Position numbers and translations under genes: made by a program. The notes under the pieces are model-generated. The model was not told where the DNA came from and ran no database searches. It was given only the letters and a program-made list of their open reading frames with translations. DNA of 62,135 nucleotides from Actinomycetota bacterium. GTDB taxonomy: Bacteria > Actinomycetota > Acidimicrobiia > Acidimicrobiales > Ilumatobacteraceae. Shown piece after piece: positions 42,250-50,797 of this stretch (its first letter is position 1; every line of letters starts with the position of its first letter). The DNA lies in NCBI GenBank assembly GCA_030645495.1, contig JAUSLV010000028.1, positions 1-62,135 on the forward strand. Reading direction: 5' to 3'.

Positions 42250-45215
42250 GACAGCGTCACCGAGTTGATGCACGAGATCGCCTTGTTCGGCGCCACCGTG
42301 AGCGTGATACTGGTCCATGGCCCACCATCGATCAGCGTGGTGGTGAACGGATAGTCGACGCCGGCCGAACGACAGGTCCACTCGATCGGCTGCGTGGGTT
42401 GGTACCTGCTGAGGTCGGTGGTGATCAGCGGGGTGATCGTGACCGTCTGGCTGATGCCGCCGGCCAGGTCGAAGTCGAACGTGCCGCTGCGGAACTGGGC
42501 ACTGGTGGTGGCCGTGGTCATGTCGACCGAACTCTGGTAGGTGAACGGGTCGGGGGCGCTGGCGGTGCCCACCTTGGTCTGCAGCGTGATCGTGCCGCCA
42601 CACTCGGCCAGCGCCATGCTGGTCATCGCGCCGGCGAACAGGTCCCAGGTGGGCAGCTCGTAATAGGTGGCTTCCTTGGCGTTGGTGTACTCGGCACCGG
42701 TCTTCTGCGCCGGCACCACGCCACCCGGATCGATCAGATCCTTCAGGATCAAGGTGTTCTTGCGCGAACTGCTGGTGTACCCCTCGTGGAACGTGTATGG
42801 CTCGGTATACACCTTGGTGGCGTCCCACCCGTCGGTGCTGCCCCACACCGTGTTGCCCGAGGTGTACGCCGAAGCAGTCGTGGCCTCCCACGACGAGTAC
42901 GGCGACGTGTACAAACGGCTCACTTGCCAGCCGTCGGCCGAGTCGGGGGTGGTGTTGTTCTGGTCGTAGGCACTCTGGGTGACCGAAGTCCAGGTCGTGA
43001 ACGGGGCGGTGTACTCGATGGTGGCGTACCAGCCGTCGCTGTTGTCGGTGGTGGTGTTGCTCGCCAAGTAGGCCGCGTCGGTGACGGCCTCCCACGTGTC
43101 GTACGGGGCGGTGTACTGCTTGCCCTCGCGATACCCATCGAGCGAATCCGTGGTGGTGTTGCTGCGGTTGTAGTAATCGGTAGTCGTGGCGGTCCAGCTG
43201 CCGAGGGTGCCCGACGTGTACACCTTGTAACCATCGGTGGTGCCGGCGACGGCGTTGTTGGTGTCGTAGTAGGCCTTGGTGGTGTTGGTCCAGCCGGTGA
43301 TGGTGCCCGGCACCACCGGGCGGTAACCGTCGTTGCTGTCGTAGGTGGTGTTGGTGATGTCGAACAATGTCTTGCTGCTGAGCGAACTCCACGAGCCGAG
43401 CGTGCCGGTGACAAGGTTGCGGAAGCCATCAGCCTGGCCGGCCGAGGTGTTCGACTGGTCGTACTTCGTCTTCGCCGTTGCCGGGGTGGCGTTGATGTTC
43501 GTCCAACTGCCCAGCGTGCCGGTGAGCACCGTCCGGTAGTTGTCGCCGGTGCCGTTGTTGGTGTTGTAGGTGAAGTAGGTGGCCGCGCTGGTGTCCTTCC
43601 ACTGACCATTGCTCTTCTTCTGGAACTTCATGCCGGTGGCTGCGTACTGCCAGGTCTGGCCGCTGGCCGCGTACTGATACGTGAGGCCATTGGCGTACTG
43701 ATAGGTGAGGCCGCTGTTGGCGTACTCATAAATCGTGTGCGAGCCACGCTGCGGGTTCAGTAGGTGGAAGCCGCGCTCCCATGCCTCGTGGTAGCCGCGC
43801 AGGTAATTCTCGAAGTGGTACCCCGGCCCCTGGGTGAGCCAGGTGGACGACTCGGTGACGTTCACGCCCACGTACACGCCGATCAACTTCTCGAGATCGG
43901 CTTCGTACTGCCGCAAGATGCGGTTGGCGCGGTTCCACGACAGCTGGTTGTAGTTGCGCCCGTCGGAAGCGGGCAGGCCGATGTCGTCGTTCACCATCGT
44001 GCCCAGAGCGTCGGCCGACGTCACGTCGGTGCGGTTGCGGGTGGGGATGCCGTCGGTGAACAGGATCACCGTGTCGGGCAGCACCTGCTGCACGGTTCCG
44101 TCGGCATTGCGGAACAGACGGAAGATGCCGTCTTCCCAGTTCGTCGACCCGTTGGAATCGAGGCCATCGACGAGGCCCTTCAGCGTGGTCACGTCGCTTT
44201 CCACGAGCATGTCGTAGTACTTGCTCCACGGCGCGGCCCCGAGTGTCGACGAGGCGCTGTCGAAGCTGACGATCTGCAGCTTGATCGGTGTGCCGGCGAA
44301 CGCGTCGATGAATGCTTTGACACCAGTGCGCACGTAACCCATGTTGCCGCTGATCGAGCCGGAGGTATCCACCAGCAGGCCGAAGTTGCCGCCACAGCGC
44401 GACCGCGTGGCCGCGAACGTGGGGGTGGCACTGAGGTTGGTGGTGCTCAGCGTGGGTTCGCGCCGGGTGCCGCCGGCGGTGACGGTGATTCGGTCGGTAC
44501 CACCACCGCCGTCAGCGATGTCGCCACCACCGTTGATCGTCACCGACACGCGGCGCCCGACCCGGTAGTAGTACGTGGGGTCGTCGAATACGCTACCGTT
44601 GCCCGATGCGCCGCCGCCGGTGCCGTCGCCCGGCGCCGCCGGGTCGACCGCCAGGGTCACCAGCATCACCCACACCGGCTTGGTCTGGCCATCCAGATAC
44701 TCCACGCCGTCCGGCGGCGGGTCGACGTTGTGGATCACGTTTGCCGTCTGGCAGGTGGGCGCACCACCATCAACGGCCACGCATTCCACGCGGATGATGT
44801 CGTACTGCTGGCGGTCGCCGAACACATAGCGGTACGACACGGTGGTGGCGGTGGGAACGGTGAGCCGTACGTCGCCATCGATGCCGAGGTGGGTGTTGGG
44901 GATCGCGCCCGACCAGCGCAGCAGCAGCGTGTTCGACCCGGTGAGCACAAGACCCGCGGGGCAGTTGCCGACGCACGGCACCGCCGCCGGGTTGTCGTCG
45001 ACGAACTCGGCCGAGGCCAGGTCGCCAGGCAGCCACGCACCCACGCTCTGCTGCGAGCGGGCGTTGCTGAGGCGGCCACTGCTGTTGTCGTTCTGGCGTA
45101 GCACCACCTGGCTGGCGGCAGCCATGCTGGCCGCCAGCAAGCCGGTGACCATCACGCTGATCAACAGCTCGGGCAGGGTCATGCCTCGATCGCGGACACG
45201 TCGTTGTTCAGACAT
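42246..45215 (-). CDS. Giant modular pilin with vWA domain and internal repeat block
   Basis: 989 residues. RGMTLPELLISVMVTGLL at residues 10-27 is a class III prepilin signal (G|M with Glu at +5). After a pilin-like module (to about 270) a von Willebrand A domain starts at 276 with a complete MIDAS: Asp283-x-Ser285-x-Ser287, Thr358 and Asp388. The domain is interrupted after strand LIGVYVGVNV by about 325 residues of imperfect repeats (491-815) and resumes with ATYYELPTWDLFAGAM near 850. A C-terminal beta domain (CGGTITLQTKVG) ends it. The start overlaps the upstream stop by 8 bp. Likely a tip adhesin. Confidence 0.85.
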   Translation of the reverse strand: MSEQRRVRDRGMTLPELLISVMVTGLLAASMAAASQVVLRQNDNSSGRLSNARSQQSVGAWLPGDLASAEFVDDNPAAVPCVGNCPAGLVLTGSNTLLLRWSGAIPNTHLGIDGDVRLTVPTATTVSYRYVFGDRQQYDIIRVECVAVDGGAPTCQTANVIHNVDPPPDGVEYLDGQTKPVWVMLVTLAVDPAAPGDGTGGGASGNGSVFDDPTYYYRVGRRVSVTINGGGDIADGGGGTDRITVTAGGTRREPTLSTTNLSATPTFAATRSRCGGNFGLLVDTSGSISGNMGYVRTGVKAFIDAFAGTPIKLQIVSFDSASSTLGAAPWSKYYDMLVESDVTTLKGLVDGLDSNGSTNWEDGIFRLFRNADGTVQQVLPDTVILFTDGIPTRNRTDVTSADALGTMVNDDIGLPASDGRNYNQLSWNRANRILRQYEADLEKLIGVYVGVNVTESSTWLTQGPGYHFENYLRGYHEAWERGFHLLNPQRGSHTIYEYANSGLTYQYANGLTYQYAASGQTWQYAATGMKFQKKSNGQWKDTSAATYFTYNTNNGTGDNYRTVLTGTLGSWTNINATPATAKTKYDQSNTSAGQADGFRNLVTGTLGSWSSLSSKTLFDITNTTYDSNDGYRPVVPGTITGWTNTTKAYYDTNNAVAGTTDGYKVYTSGTLGSWTATTTDYYNRSNTTTDSLDGYREGKQYTAPYDTWEAVTDAAYLASNTTTDNSDGWYATIEYTAPFTTWTSVTQSAYDQNNTTPDSADGWQVSRLYTSPYSSWEATTASAYTSGNTVWGSTDGWDATKVYTEPYTFHEGYTSSSRKNTLILKDLIDPGGVVPAQKTGAEYTNAKEATYYELPTWDLFAGAMTSMALAECGGTITLQTKVGTASAPDPFTYQSSVDMTTATTSAQFRSGTFDFDLAGGISQTVTITPLITTDLSRYQPTQPIEWTCRSAGVDYPFTTTLIDGGPWTSITLTVAPNKAISCINSVTLS
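42771..43745 (-). repeat. Tandem protein repeats inside the vWA pilin
   Basis: Residues 491-815 of the vWA pilin. First come four short Tyr/Ala/Asn units (LTYQYANG, LTYQYAAS, TWQYAATG type). About eight units of 30-45 residues follow, each with a Tyr/Trp-rich strand (YTAPYDTWEAVT type), YD or YY and an NTTTDSLDGY-like turn. DNA copies share GTACACC/GGTGGTGTT-type words, so copy number may vary by slippage. Confidence 0.75.
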
Positions 45216-45717
45216 CGCTCTTCACCACCACCAGGCTGCGGGTGATCTGGCCATCCGGACTCGTCACCGTGATCGTCACTCTCTGCACCAAACCTTCAGG
45301 TCGTTGCGTACCGGGGCACGCGCCGTTGATCCATGTACCGGCCTCGATCGGCGAGCCCGGGTGATTCACCAGGTCGGCCGGGTCGGGTTCGACCGGGTCG
45401 TAGTACTGGTAGACGGCGGTTGCCTGATTGGGCTGCCACCCGTGCTCGAGTGCCGCCGCTTCCACATACACGTCGTAGTCGCAGCTTTCGCCCGACCGGT
45501 TCACTCTGTCGGCGGCGTTCACCAACACCGTCTCGAGGTCGGCGATCGTGTTGGTGCTGCTCGACACACGCACCTGGGTGATGACCGCCAGCATCAGGGG
45601 CACCACCGCGACGCCCATCAGCGCGATCGACACCACGATCTCGGCCAAGCTGAACCCCGCGTCGCGCGGCGTCACGCGATGGTGGGCTGGCTGGCGTGAG
45701 CGGGGGAACTGCGGCAT
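45208..45717 (-). CDS. PilV-like minor prepilin
   Basis: 169 residues from ATG 45717. The prepilin signal is DAG|FSLAEIVVSIALMGVAV with Glu at +5, cleaved after Gly by PilD. A long basic leader of about 24 residues precedes it. The C-terminal domain is beta-rich with one Cys pair (GESCDYDV and GACPGT). First gene of the minor-pilin operon; its stop overlaps the vWA-pilin start by 8 bp. Confidence 0.85.
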   Translation of the reverse strand: MPQFPRSRQPAHHRVTPRDAGFSLAEIVVSIALMGVAVVPLMLAVITQVRVSSSTNTIADLETVLVNAADRVNRSGESCDYDVYVEAAALEHGWQPNQATAVYQYYDPVEPDPADLVNHPGSPIEAGTWINGACPGTQRPEGLVQRVTITVTSPDGQITRSLVVVKSDV

Positions 45718-45808
45718 AGGAAGCACTCCGGCGAGTCGTACTGGCAATGGTTGTATCGGCACGCGAGCACGTGAACTCAACCTTCATTGTGCCTCGCCGG
45801 GCATGAAA

Positions 45809-45838
45809 AGGGGGGCCGGGTCGAAACCCGGCCCCCTT
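45809..45838 (-). terminator. Strong intrinsic terminator after the major pilin gene
   Basis: A 13-bp stem (GGGGGCCGGGT/ACCCGGCCCCC core, one G-U) with a CGAA tetraloop, followed on the minus strand by TTTTCA. It ends the pilA transcript 15 bp after its stop and separates it from the downstream PilV-like gene, so minor pilins are made from a different or read-through transcript. Confidence 0.9.
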
Positions 45839-45853
45839 CTTCAGAGTGTCAGA

Positions 45854-46276
45854 TCAGGGAGCGGGGGTGCAGTCGCCCACGCCGGTGATGACCGGGCCGG
45901 CGGCACCACCGAAGGTGATGTTCCAGCGACCGTTGACGTTCGTATCGGGAAGCGCTGGCGCGACGGGCGTGGTGCCGTCGAAGTTCACCGGCACGAGCAG
46001 GTTGAACGCCGCGGCGAAGGCGAGGTCGTCCTTGAGGTAGCCACTGGTGCCCGTCAGCTCGTCGACGAAGAGGGCGTCACGACGCGAGTCGGCGTTGAAC
46101 GCCTCGATGGCGGTCTCGATCACGTCCTGCTCGGTGTCACAGGCATTCTGTTCGGCGTCCTGCGTGATGCCACGCACGGCGAACACGGTCACCGTTGCGA
46201 GGATGCCGAGGATGACGATCACGATGAGGAGCTCGACGAGGGTGAAGCCCTTGTCCTGCTTGGTCTGGTTGTTCAT
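45854..46276 (-). CDS. pilA: Major type IV pilin (type IVa prepilin)
   Basis: 140 residues from ATG 46276, with ideal GGGAGGA 8 bp upstream. Short leader MNNQTKQDKG, then FTLVELLIVIVILGILA with Glu at +5, the classic type IVa N-terminal helix. A second, variable domain has two cysteines (NACDTEQ and VGDCTPAP) as the usual C-terminal disulfide loop. Strong ribosome site, short leader and own terminator point to the abundant structural pilin. Confidence 0.92.
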   Translation of the reverse strand: MNNQTKQDKGFTLVELLIVIVILGILATVTVFAVRGITQDAEQNACDTEQDVIETAIEAFNADSRRDALFVDELTGTSGYLKDDLAFAAAFNLLVPVNFDGTTPVAPALPDTNVNGRWNITFGGAAGPVITGVGDCTPAP

Positions 46277-46324
46277 TGCGGTTCCTCCCGCTTGAAGGGT
46301 GTCGTTGTGACAACGCCGACCACA

Positions 46325-46415
46325 TTCGCAGTGCGGACGCAATCCCATTTTCGGCGGGCGGGGAAACCAACTGAAGACAATTCTTTGCGAGCGCCGGAAA
46401 TTCTTTCGCAGTGCG
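46325..46415. promoter_or_regulatory. pilA upstream region with repeated TTCGCAGTGCG
   Basis: TTCGCAGTGCG occurs exactly at 46325-46335 and again at 46405-46415, start to start 80 bp. Between and beside them are two AATTCTTT words (46379 and 46399). This AT-richer patch lies between pilA and the divergent coiled-coil gene and probably holds both promoters. The repeats could bind a regulator with DNA looping. No -24/-12 sigma-54 promoter was seen. Confidence 0.4.
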
Positions 46416-46496
46416 ACACTCATGGCACCTGGTCACGAGGCCGATGACGCGTCGGGTAAGAATTTCGAGTGGATCACCGAGGAAGGGAGGCACGCC

Positions 46497-47033
46497 ATGC
46501 GCCGTAGCGACAAGAGCTGGATGGAGTACGAGGAGGCCAGCAAGCCGTTCCTCTCGCCCGAATCCGACGAGGCCACCGCCTCGATCGCCGCCGAACTCCG
46601 CGAACGGATGCAGAAGGTCGAGCAGCAGGTGCTGGCCCAGTACACCGCCACCGCCGCGTACGCCACGCTGGGCCAGCAGGCCGTCGACCAGGCCCGCGCC
46701 GAATCACGCTCGGATCTCGACCGCCTGCAGACCACGATCATCGGCCTGCTCGACCGGTTGCGCGCCGACTTCACCGCCCGGCTCGACGGCGTCGACGCCG
46801 GCCGGGGCTTTGCCACACCCGACGGCAGCCTCTCGGGCGACGTGGCCGACGCTGTGAACGGCCGCTTGGGCGCGATGGAAGACCGCATCAACGGCCTCAT
46901 CCGCGCGCTCGAGGGCAGCGTGCACGAGAACATGGTGCTGCGCCAGCAGATCGAGGAGTTGCAGCAGCGTGTGATGAAGCAGGACGGTTGGCTGGTCAGC
47001 AACGGCGGCCCCTCCGACCTGTCGCTCGGCTGA
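46497..47033 (+). CDS. Small coiled-coil protein next to pilA
   Basis: 178 residues from ATG 46497, which has GGAAGGGAGG 10 bp upstream; an in-frame ATG at 46422 lacks such a site. Largely helical with heptad patterns (LRERMQKVEQQVLAQ, then RQQIEELQQRVMKQ), no membrane helix or signal. Its style resembles the coiled-coil protein at 33729 that opens the pilus locus. Function unknown; localisation or regulation of pili is only a contextual guess. Confidence 0.6.
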   Translation: MRRSDKSWMEYEEASKPFLSPESDEATASIAAELRERMQKVEQQVLAQYTATAAYATLGQQAVDQARAESRSDLDRLQTTIIGLLDRLRADFTARLDGVDAGRGFATPDGSLSGDVADAVNGRLGAMEDRINGLIRALEGSVHENMVLRQQIEELQQRVMKQDGWLVSNGGPSDLSLG

Positions 47034-47040
47034 CCGCGTC

Positions 47041-48231
47041 ATGCCCCCCACGAGCAGCGTGTGGCTGAAACCCGCCGCGGAACGATCGCTGGCCCGGCGG
47101 CACCCATGGGTGTTCAGCGGAGCCGTCACCCGCGTGGAGGGTTCGCCCGAGGCCGGCGACACCGTTCTGGTGAAGGGCGCCGACGGCACATCGCTGGGGT
47201 GGGCGGCGTACAGCCCGGCCTCGCGTATCCGCGCCCGGATGTGGACGTTCGACCCGGCCGAGACGGTCACGCCGTCCTTTGTTGCCGCCCGGGCTGGCGC
47301 TGCCGCTGCCCGGCGCTCGGCACTGCTGGCAGGCGGGTTGACCGATTCGGCCCGCCTGGTGTTCAGCGAGGCCGATGGCGTGCCCGGCCTGGTGGCCGAC
47401 CGCTACGGCGACACGATCGTGTGCCAGCTCACCGCCGTGGGCGCCGACGCGTGGCGCGAGGTGCTGGCCGACGCGTTGTTCGCGCTGCCCGGCGTGGAGT
47501 GCGTGTACGAGCGCAGCGACGCCGACGTGCGCGAGCGCGAGGGCCTGCAGGCGCGGGTGGGCCTGATGCGCGGCCGTGCGCCGTCGCCCACGCTCGTGGC
47601 CAACGAGGGCGGCTTCCGGTTCGCCGTGGAGGTGGAGGGCGGGCACAAGACCGGGTTCTACCTCGACCAACGCGACGCTCGTGCCGCGGTGGCGCAGTGG
47701 GCACCGGGCCGGCGGGTGCTCAACGTGTTCTCGTACACCGGCGCGTTCAGCGTGATCGCAGCCCGGGCTGGTGCGGCTGCGATCACATCGATCGACTCGT
47801 CGGGGCCCGCGCTGGCAGTGGCCGCGCGGAACGCCACGCTGAACGGCGTCGACATCGGCGAACTGGTGGAGGCCGACGCATTCACCGCCCTGCGCGGGCT
47901 GCGCGACAGGGCCAAGCAATACGACCTGATCCTGCTCGATCCGCCGAAGCTGGCCAACAGCGAGCAGCAGCTCGACAAGGCCTCACGCGCCTACAAAGAC
48001 CTCAACCTGCTGGCCGCCAAACTGCTGGCACCGGGCGGGGTGCTGATGACCTGGAGCTGCAGCGGGGCGATGACGATGGACCTATTCCAGAAGGTGGTGG
48101 CCGGAGCGGCCCTCGATGCGCGACGCGAGCTGCGGATCATCGGCCGCCTACACCAACCCAGCGATCACCCGGTGCCCCTGTCGTTCCCCGAGGCCGAGTA
48201 CCTCAAAGGCCTGATCCTCGAAGCCGAGTAG
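47041..48231 (+). CDS. rlmI: RlmI-like 23S rRNA (cytosine-5-)methyltransferase
   Basis: 396 residues: an N-terminal PUA domain (WLKPAAERSLARRHPWVFSGAV), a central EEHEE-type domain and a class I SAM-binding domain with VLNVFSYTGAFSVIA and ILLDPPKLANS. MTWSCSGAM carries the catalytic Cys of m5C methyltransferases. RlmI methylates C1962 in E. coli 23S rRNA. Family assignment is solid; the exact target base is by analogy. Confidence 0.88.
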   Translation: MPPTSSVWLKPAAERSLARRHPWVFSGAVTRVEGSPEAGDTVLVKGADGTSLGWAAYSPASRIRARMWTFDPAETVTPSFVAARAGAAAARRSALLAGGLTDSARLVFSEADGVPGLVADRYGDTIVCQLTAVGADAWREVLADALFALPGVECVYERSDADVREREGLQARVGLMRGRAPSPTLVANEGGFRFAVEVEGGHKTGFYLDQRDARAAVAQWAPGRRVLNVFSYTGAFSVIAARAGAAAITSIDSSGPALAVAARNATLNGVDIGELVEADAFTALRGLRDRAKQYDLILLDPPKLANSEQQLDKASRAYKDLNLLAAKLLAPGGVLMTWSCSGAMTMDLFQKVVAGAALDARRELRIIGRLHQPSDHPVPLSFPEAEYLKGLILEAE

Positions 48232-48378
48232 GTGCTGTCCGCCCCCAAGGTTGGGCGCGATTCGGCCCGCTCGTGACCGCCCCCCAACCCACGGGCGCGG
48301 AAACCACCCGCCACGCGTAGGAAGCGCGCCCGCGGGCGCGGGATCGACCGGGCGATCGGGCCAGGGGGCAGGAGGGGG

Positions 48379-48798
48379 TCAGTGGCCGGAGCCGGGGTTT
48401 TCCTGCACCAACTCGATGAGGGTGCCGAAGCTGCTCTTGGGGTGGAAGAACGCCACCGTGGTGCCGCGGCTGCCCGGGCGCGGGGCCGGGTCGATGGGGA
48501 TGGCGCCGGCGGCGACCATCGCGTCGTACGCCTCCTGACAGTTGGCGACGCGGTAGCCCACGTGGTGCAGGCCCTCGCCACGCTTCTCGATGCTCTTGGC
48601 GATCGCACTGTCGGGGCGGGTGGCGCGGGTGAGCTGGATGTAGCTGTCGGCCACTTTCACCAACGCTTCCTCGACACCGTCCTTCTCGACGATCTCGCGG
48701 TGGTGCACCTCGGCGCCGAAGGCCTCCCTGTAATAGGCCACGGCGGCCTCGAGGTCGTTCACGGCGATGGCGATGTGGTCGATCTCGGTGAGCAGCAT
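48379..48798 (-). CDS. mce: Methylmalonyl-/ethylmalonyl-CoA epimerase
   Basis: 139 residues, vicinal-oxygen-chelate fold made of two beta-alpha-beta repeats. Metal ligands are in TEIDHIAIAV (His8), GLHHVGYRV (His) and TLIELVQ (Glu). It interconverts the (R)/(S) epimers of methylmalonyl-CoA, and in the ethylmalonyl-CoA pathway also of ethylmalonyl-CoA. The ccr and thiolase genes in this window make the latter role likely. Stands alone on the minus strand, convergent with rlmI. Confidence 0.9.
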   Translation of the reverse strand: MLLTEIDHIAIAVNDLEAAVAYYREAFGAEVHHREIVEKDGVEEALVKVADSYIQLTRATRPDSAIAKSIEKRGEGLHHVGYRVANCQEAYDAMVAAGAIPIDPAPRPGSRGTTVAFFHPKSSFGTLIELVQENPGSGH

Positions 48799-48878
48799 GG
48801 AACCAGTGAAACAGATTCCCGCCCGGTGGCGTCAAGGTGGGTATGCACGCGAGCACACTGGGGCTGCAGGTGACAGCG

Positions 48879-49337
48879 ATGAGCACGAGCGGGTTCGAGC
48901 AGTTCTACCGAGCGCACCACCGTGAGGCGGTGCGCTGGGCCACGGCACTGGTGGGTTCACGCGAGGTGGCCGAAGAGCTGGCGCAGGACGCGCTGGAGGC
49001 CGTTCGCCCACGCTTGAGCGGGCTGAACAACCCGGCCGGCTACCTGCGTCGCACGGTGGTGAACCGTTGCGCGTCGTGGCACCGCTGGCACATCCGCGAG
49101 CGGAGGCGGGTGCTGCGCTCCACCGCCGGCCAACCCACTGCGTACACGCAACCCACGAACGAGATGCTCGATGCGCTGGCCGCTCTGCCCTACAAGCAGC
49201 GTGCCGCCGTGACGCTGCGCTATTGGGCCGACTGGACCGACGAGCAGATCGCCGAGGCGCTCGGCTGCGCTCCGGCCACCGTGCGCGTGCTGCTGCACCG
49301 CGGGATCGACGCGCTGAAGAAGGAGATCGAGGAATGA
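48879..49337 (+). CDS. ECF sigma factor
   Basis: 152 residues from ATG 48879 (an upstream in-frame ATG at 48837 is less likely). Region 2 has FEQFYRAHHREAVRWATALVG and EVAEELAQDALEAV; region 4 has LPYKQRAAVTLRYWADWTDEQ and the helix-turn-helix IAEALGCAPATVRVLLHRG. It would direct RNA polymerase to stress promoters. ATGA overlap with the next gene indicates coupled production with its likely antagonist. Confidence 0.9.
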   Translation: MSTSGFEQFYRAHHREAVRWATALVGSREVAEELAQDALEAVRPRLSGLNNPAGYLRRTVVNRCASWHRWHIRERRRVLRSTAGQPTAYTQPTNEMLDALAALPYKQRAAVTLRYWADWTDEQIAEALGCAPATVRVLLHRGIDALKKEIEE

Positions 49338-50710
49338 ACGAGCACCACGACCAGAACATCGTCGCCCACCTGCGTTCGGCGCTCGACGAAGTGGCCGCCA
49401 AGCCGGTGGTGCACGCGGCTCATCGTGCGCCTGCCCGCCGCGGCCTCGACGCCCGCCGCTGGGTGGCCATCGCCGCCTCCGTGGTGATCGTCGCCGGCGC
49501 CGGTGTCGGCATCGCGATGTACAACGGCGACAACACGCAAGAAGCCAGCGAGCCGGTGGTCACCGCCACCACCACGCCCGGCACGGCCGGCGGGATGCCC
49601 TACTTCCTCGCCGCCGCCGACCTCGCGCCGGGCGAGGTGACCAGTGAGCCAGGCACCGGCGGCGGACTGCTGATGCTCGCGTGGGCTCGCAACGGCGACC
49701 TGGCCGACGGGCTGCTGGTGATGCAGGCATCGGGTGTCGAGGCGGGCGCGACCGTCGCCACGGTCGCCGATGCCACCGAGCGCGTCATCGACGGCAGCAC
49801 GTTGCGATTCGACTCGTACGGCCTGAGCGCCGCTGAACGCGACGCACTCGTCGCCCAGGTGATCCCCGGCTCGGGGCTTCCGTGGCTGCTGCCGGTCGAC
49901 GGTTGGACGATGGTCGCGATGTTCACCCCAGCCGACGGAGCGACGCTGTTCCAGTCGTTCGGTGACACCGTCACCCTTATCAGCGGTCCGATGAACGTCA
50001 CCCTCCTGGCCGAGTTCGTCTCCACCGACACCATCACGAACGTCACCGTCGCCGGTCAGCCGGGCTGGCAGCTGTTGACCCCCAACGGCACCACCTTCGT
50101 GTTCTGGCGCGAGCCGATCGGTGGCCAATGGGTGTCGTTGTCCGTCCGACCTGCGCTCGCCGACAGGGTCGAAGCGCTACTGCTGGCGGTGGTGGCCACG
50201 AACGTGCCGACCACGCCGACGATCACGGGTGACACGCTGCCCACGTACGGCACTGGCACCGACAGCGCGACCCTCGTCGCCCCCACGGTGGCCGGCGCGG
50301 GCCTCGACGGCACGGTGGTCACCATCGATCCGGCGGCCACGCAGCGGCCCACGCTGGTGGTATTCGTGGCCAACTGGTGCCCGCACTGCCATGCGTTCCT
50401 CCCGAACCTGCAGGCCTGGATCGCCGATGGCACGGTCAGCGCCGATATCGACGTGGTGCTGGTGGCCACCGCCGAGTCGGCCACGGCCGAGTCGTCGGCC
50501 GATTGGCTGGCTCAGCTCGACTGGCCCACGCCGGTGCTGGTGGACGGCGACAACGGCGACGGCAAGGCCGGCCCCGTAGCCATCGCCTACGGCGCCCCCG
50601 GTTGGCCGTACCTGGTGCTGCTCAACGCCGACGGCACCGTCGCTGCCCGCTCGTCCGGCGAGATGAGCCAGTCGCAGATGGTCGACATGCTCGCCACTAC
50701 TCTCGCCTGA
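49334..50710 (+). CDS. Membrane anti-sigma candidate with extracytoplasmic thioredoxin domain
   Basis: 458 residues. A 42-residue cytoplasmic head rich in His and Arg is followed by one membrane helix (WVAIAASVVIVAGAGVGIAMY), a Thr-rich stalk, a beta-rich domain of about 220 residues and a C-terminal thioredoxin fold with WCPHC (Cys349, Cys352) and cis-Pro GWPYLVLLN. No zinc HXXXCXXC anti-sigma motif is present. Coupling to the ECF sigma gene and topology suggest an anti-sigma factor whose outer domain senses thiol redox state. Confidence 0.7.
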   Translation: MNEHHDQNIVAHLRSALDEVAAKPVVHAAHRAPARRGLDARRWVAIAASVVIVAGAGVGIAMYNGDNTQEASEPVVTATTTPGTAGGMPYFLAAADLAPGEVTSEPGTGGGLLMLAWARNGDLADGLLVMQASGVEAGATVATVADATERVIDGSTLRFDSYGLSAAERDALVAQVIPGSGLPWLLPVDGWTMVAMFTPADGATLFQSFGDTVTLISGPMNVTLLAEFVSTDTITNVTVAGQPGWQLLTPNGTTFVFWREPIGGQWVSLSVRPALADRVEALLLAVVATNVPTTPTITGDTLPTYGTGTDSATLVAPTVAGAGLDGTVVTIDPAATQRPTLVVFVANWCPHCHAFLPNLQAWIADGTVSADIDVVLVATAESATAESSADWLAQLDWPTPVLVDGDNGDGKAGPVAIAYGAPGWPYLVLLNADGTVAARSSGEMSQSQMVDMLATTLA

Positions 50711-50797
50711 GGCTCATTGCATCCGCAACTCCCCTCGAAGTAGTCCCGGAGATGGAGACGATCCAGCCCCAGAAACCCGGGGCCCGACCCGACCGGG

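Noticed and set aside
42249-43392. Extension of the PilX-like frame upstream to 43392
   Set aside because: It overlaps the vWA pilin on the same strand in another frame and shows repeat-derived His/Arg/Gln composition. GTG 42249, coupled to the upstream stop, is the sensible start.
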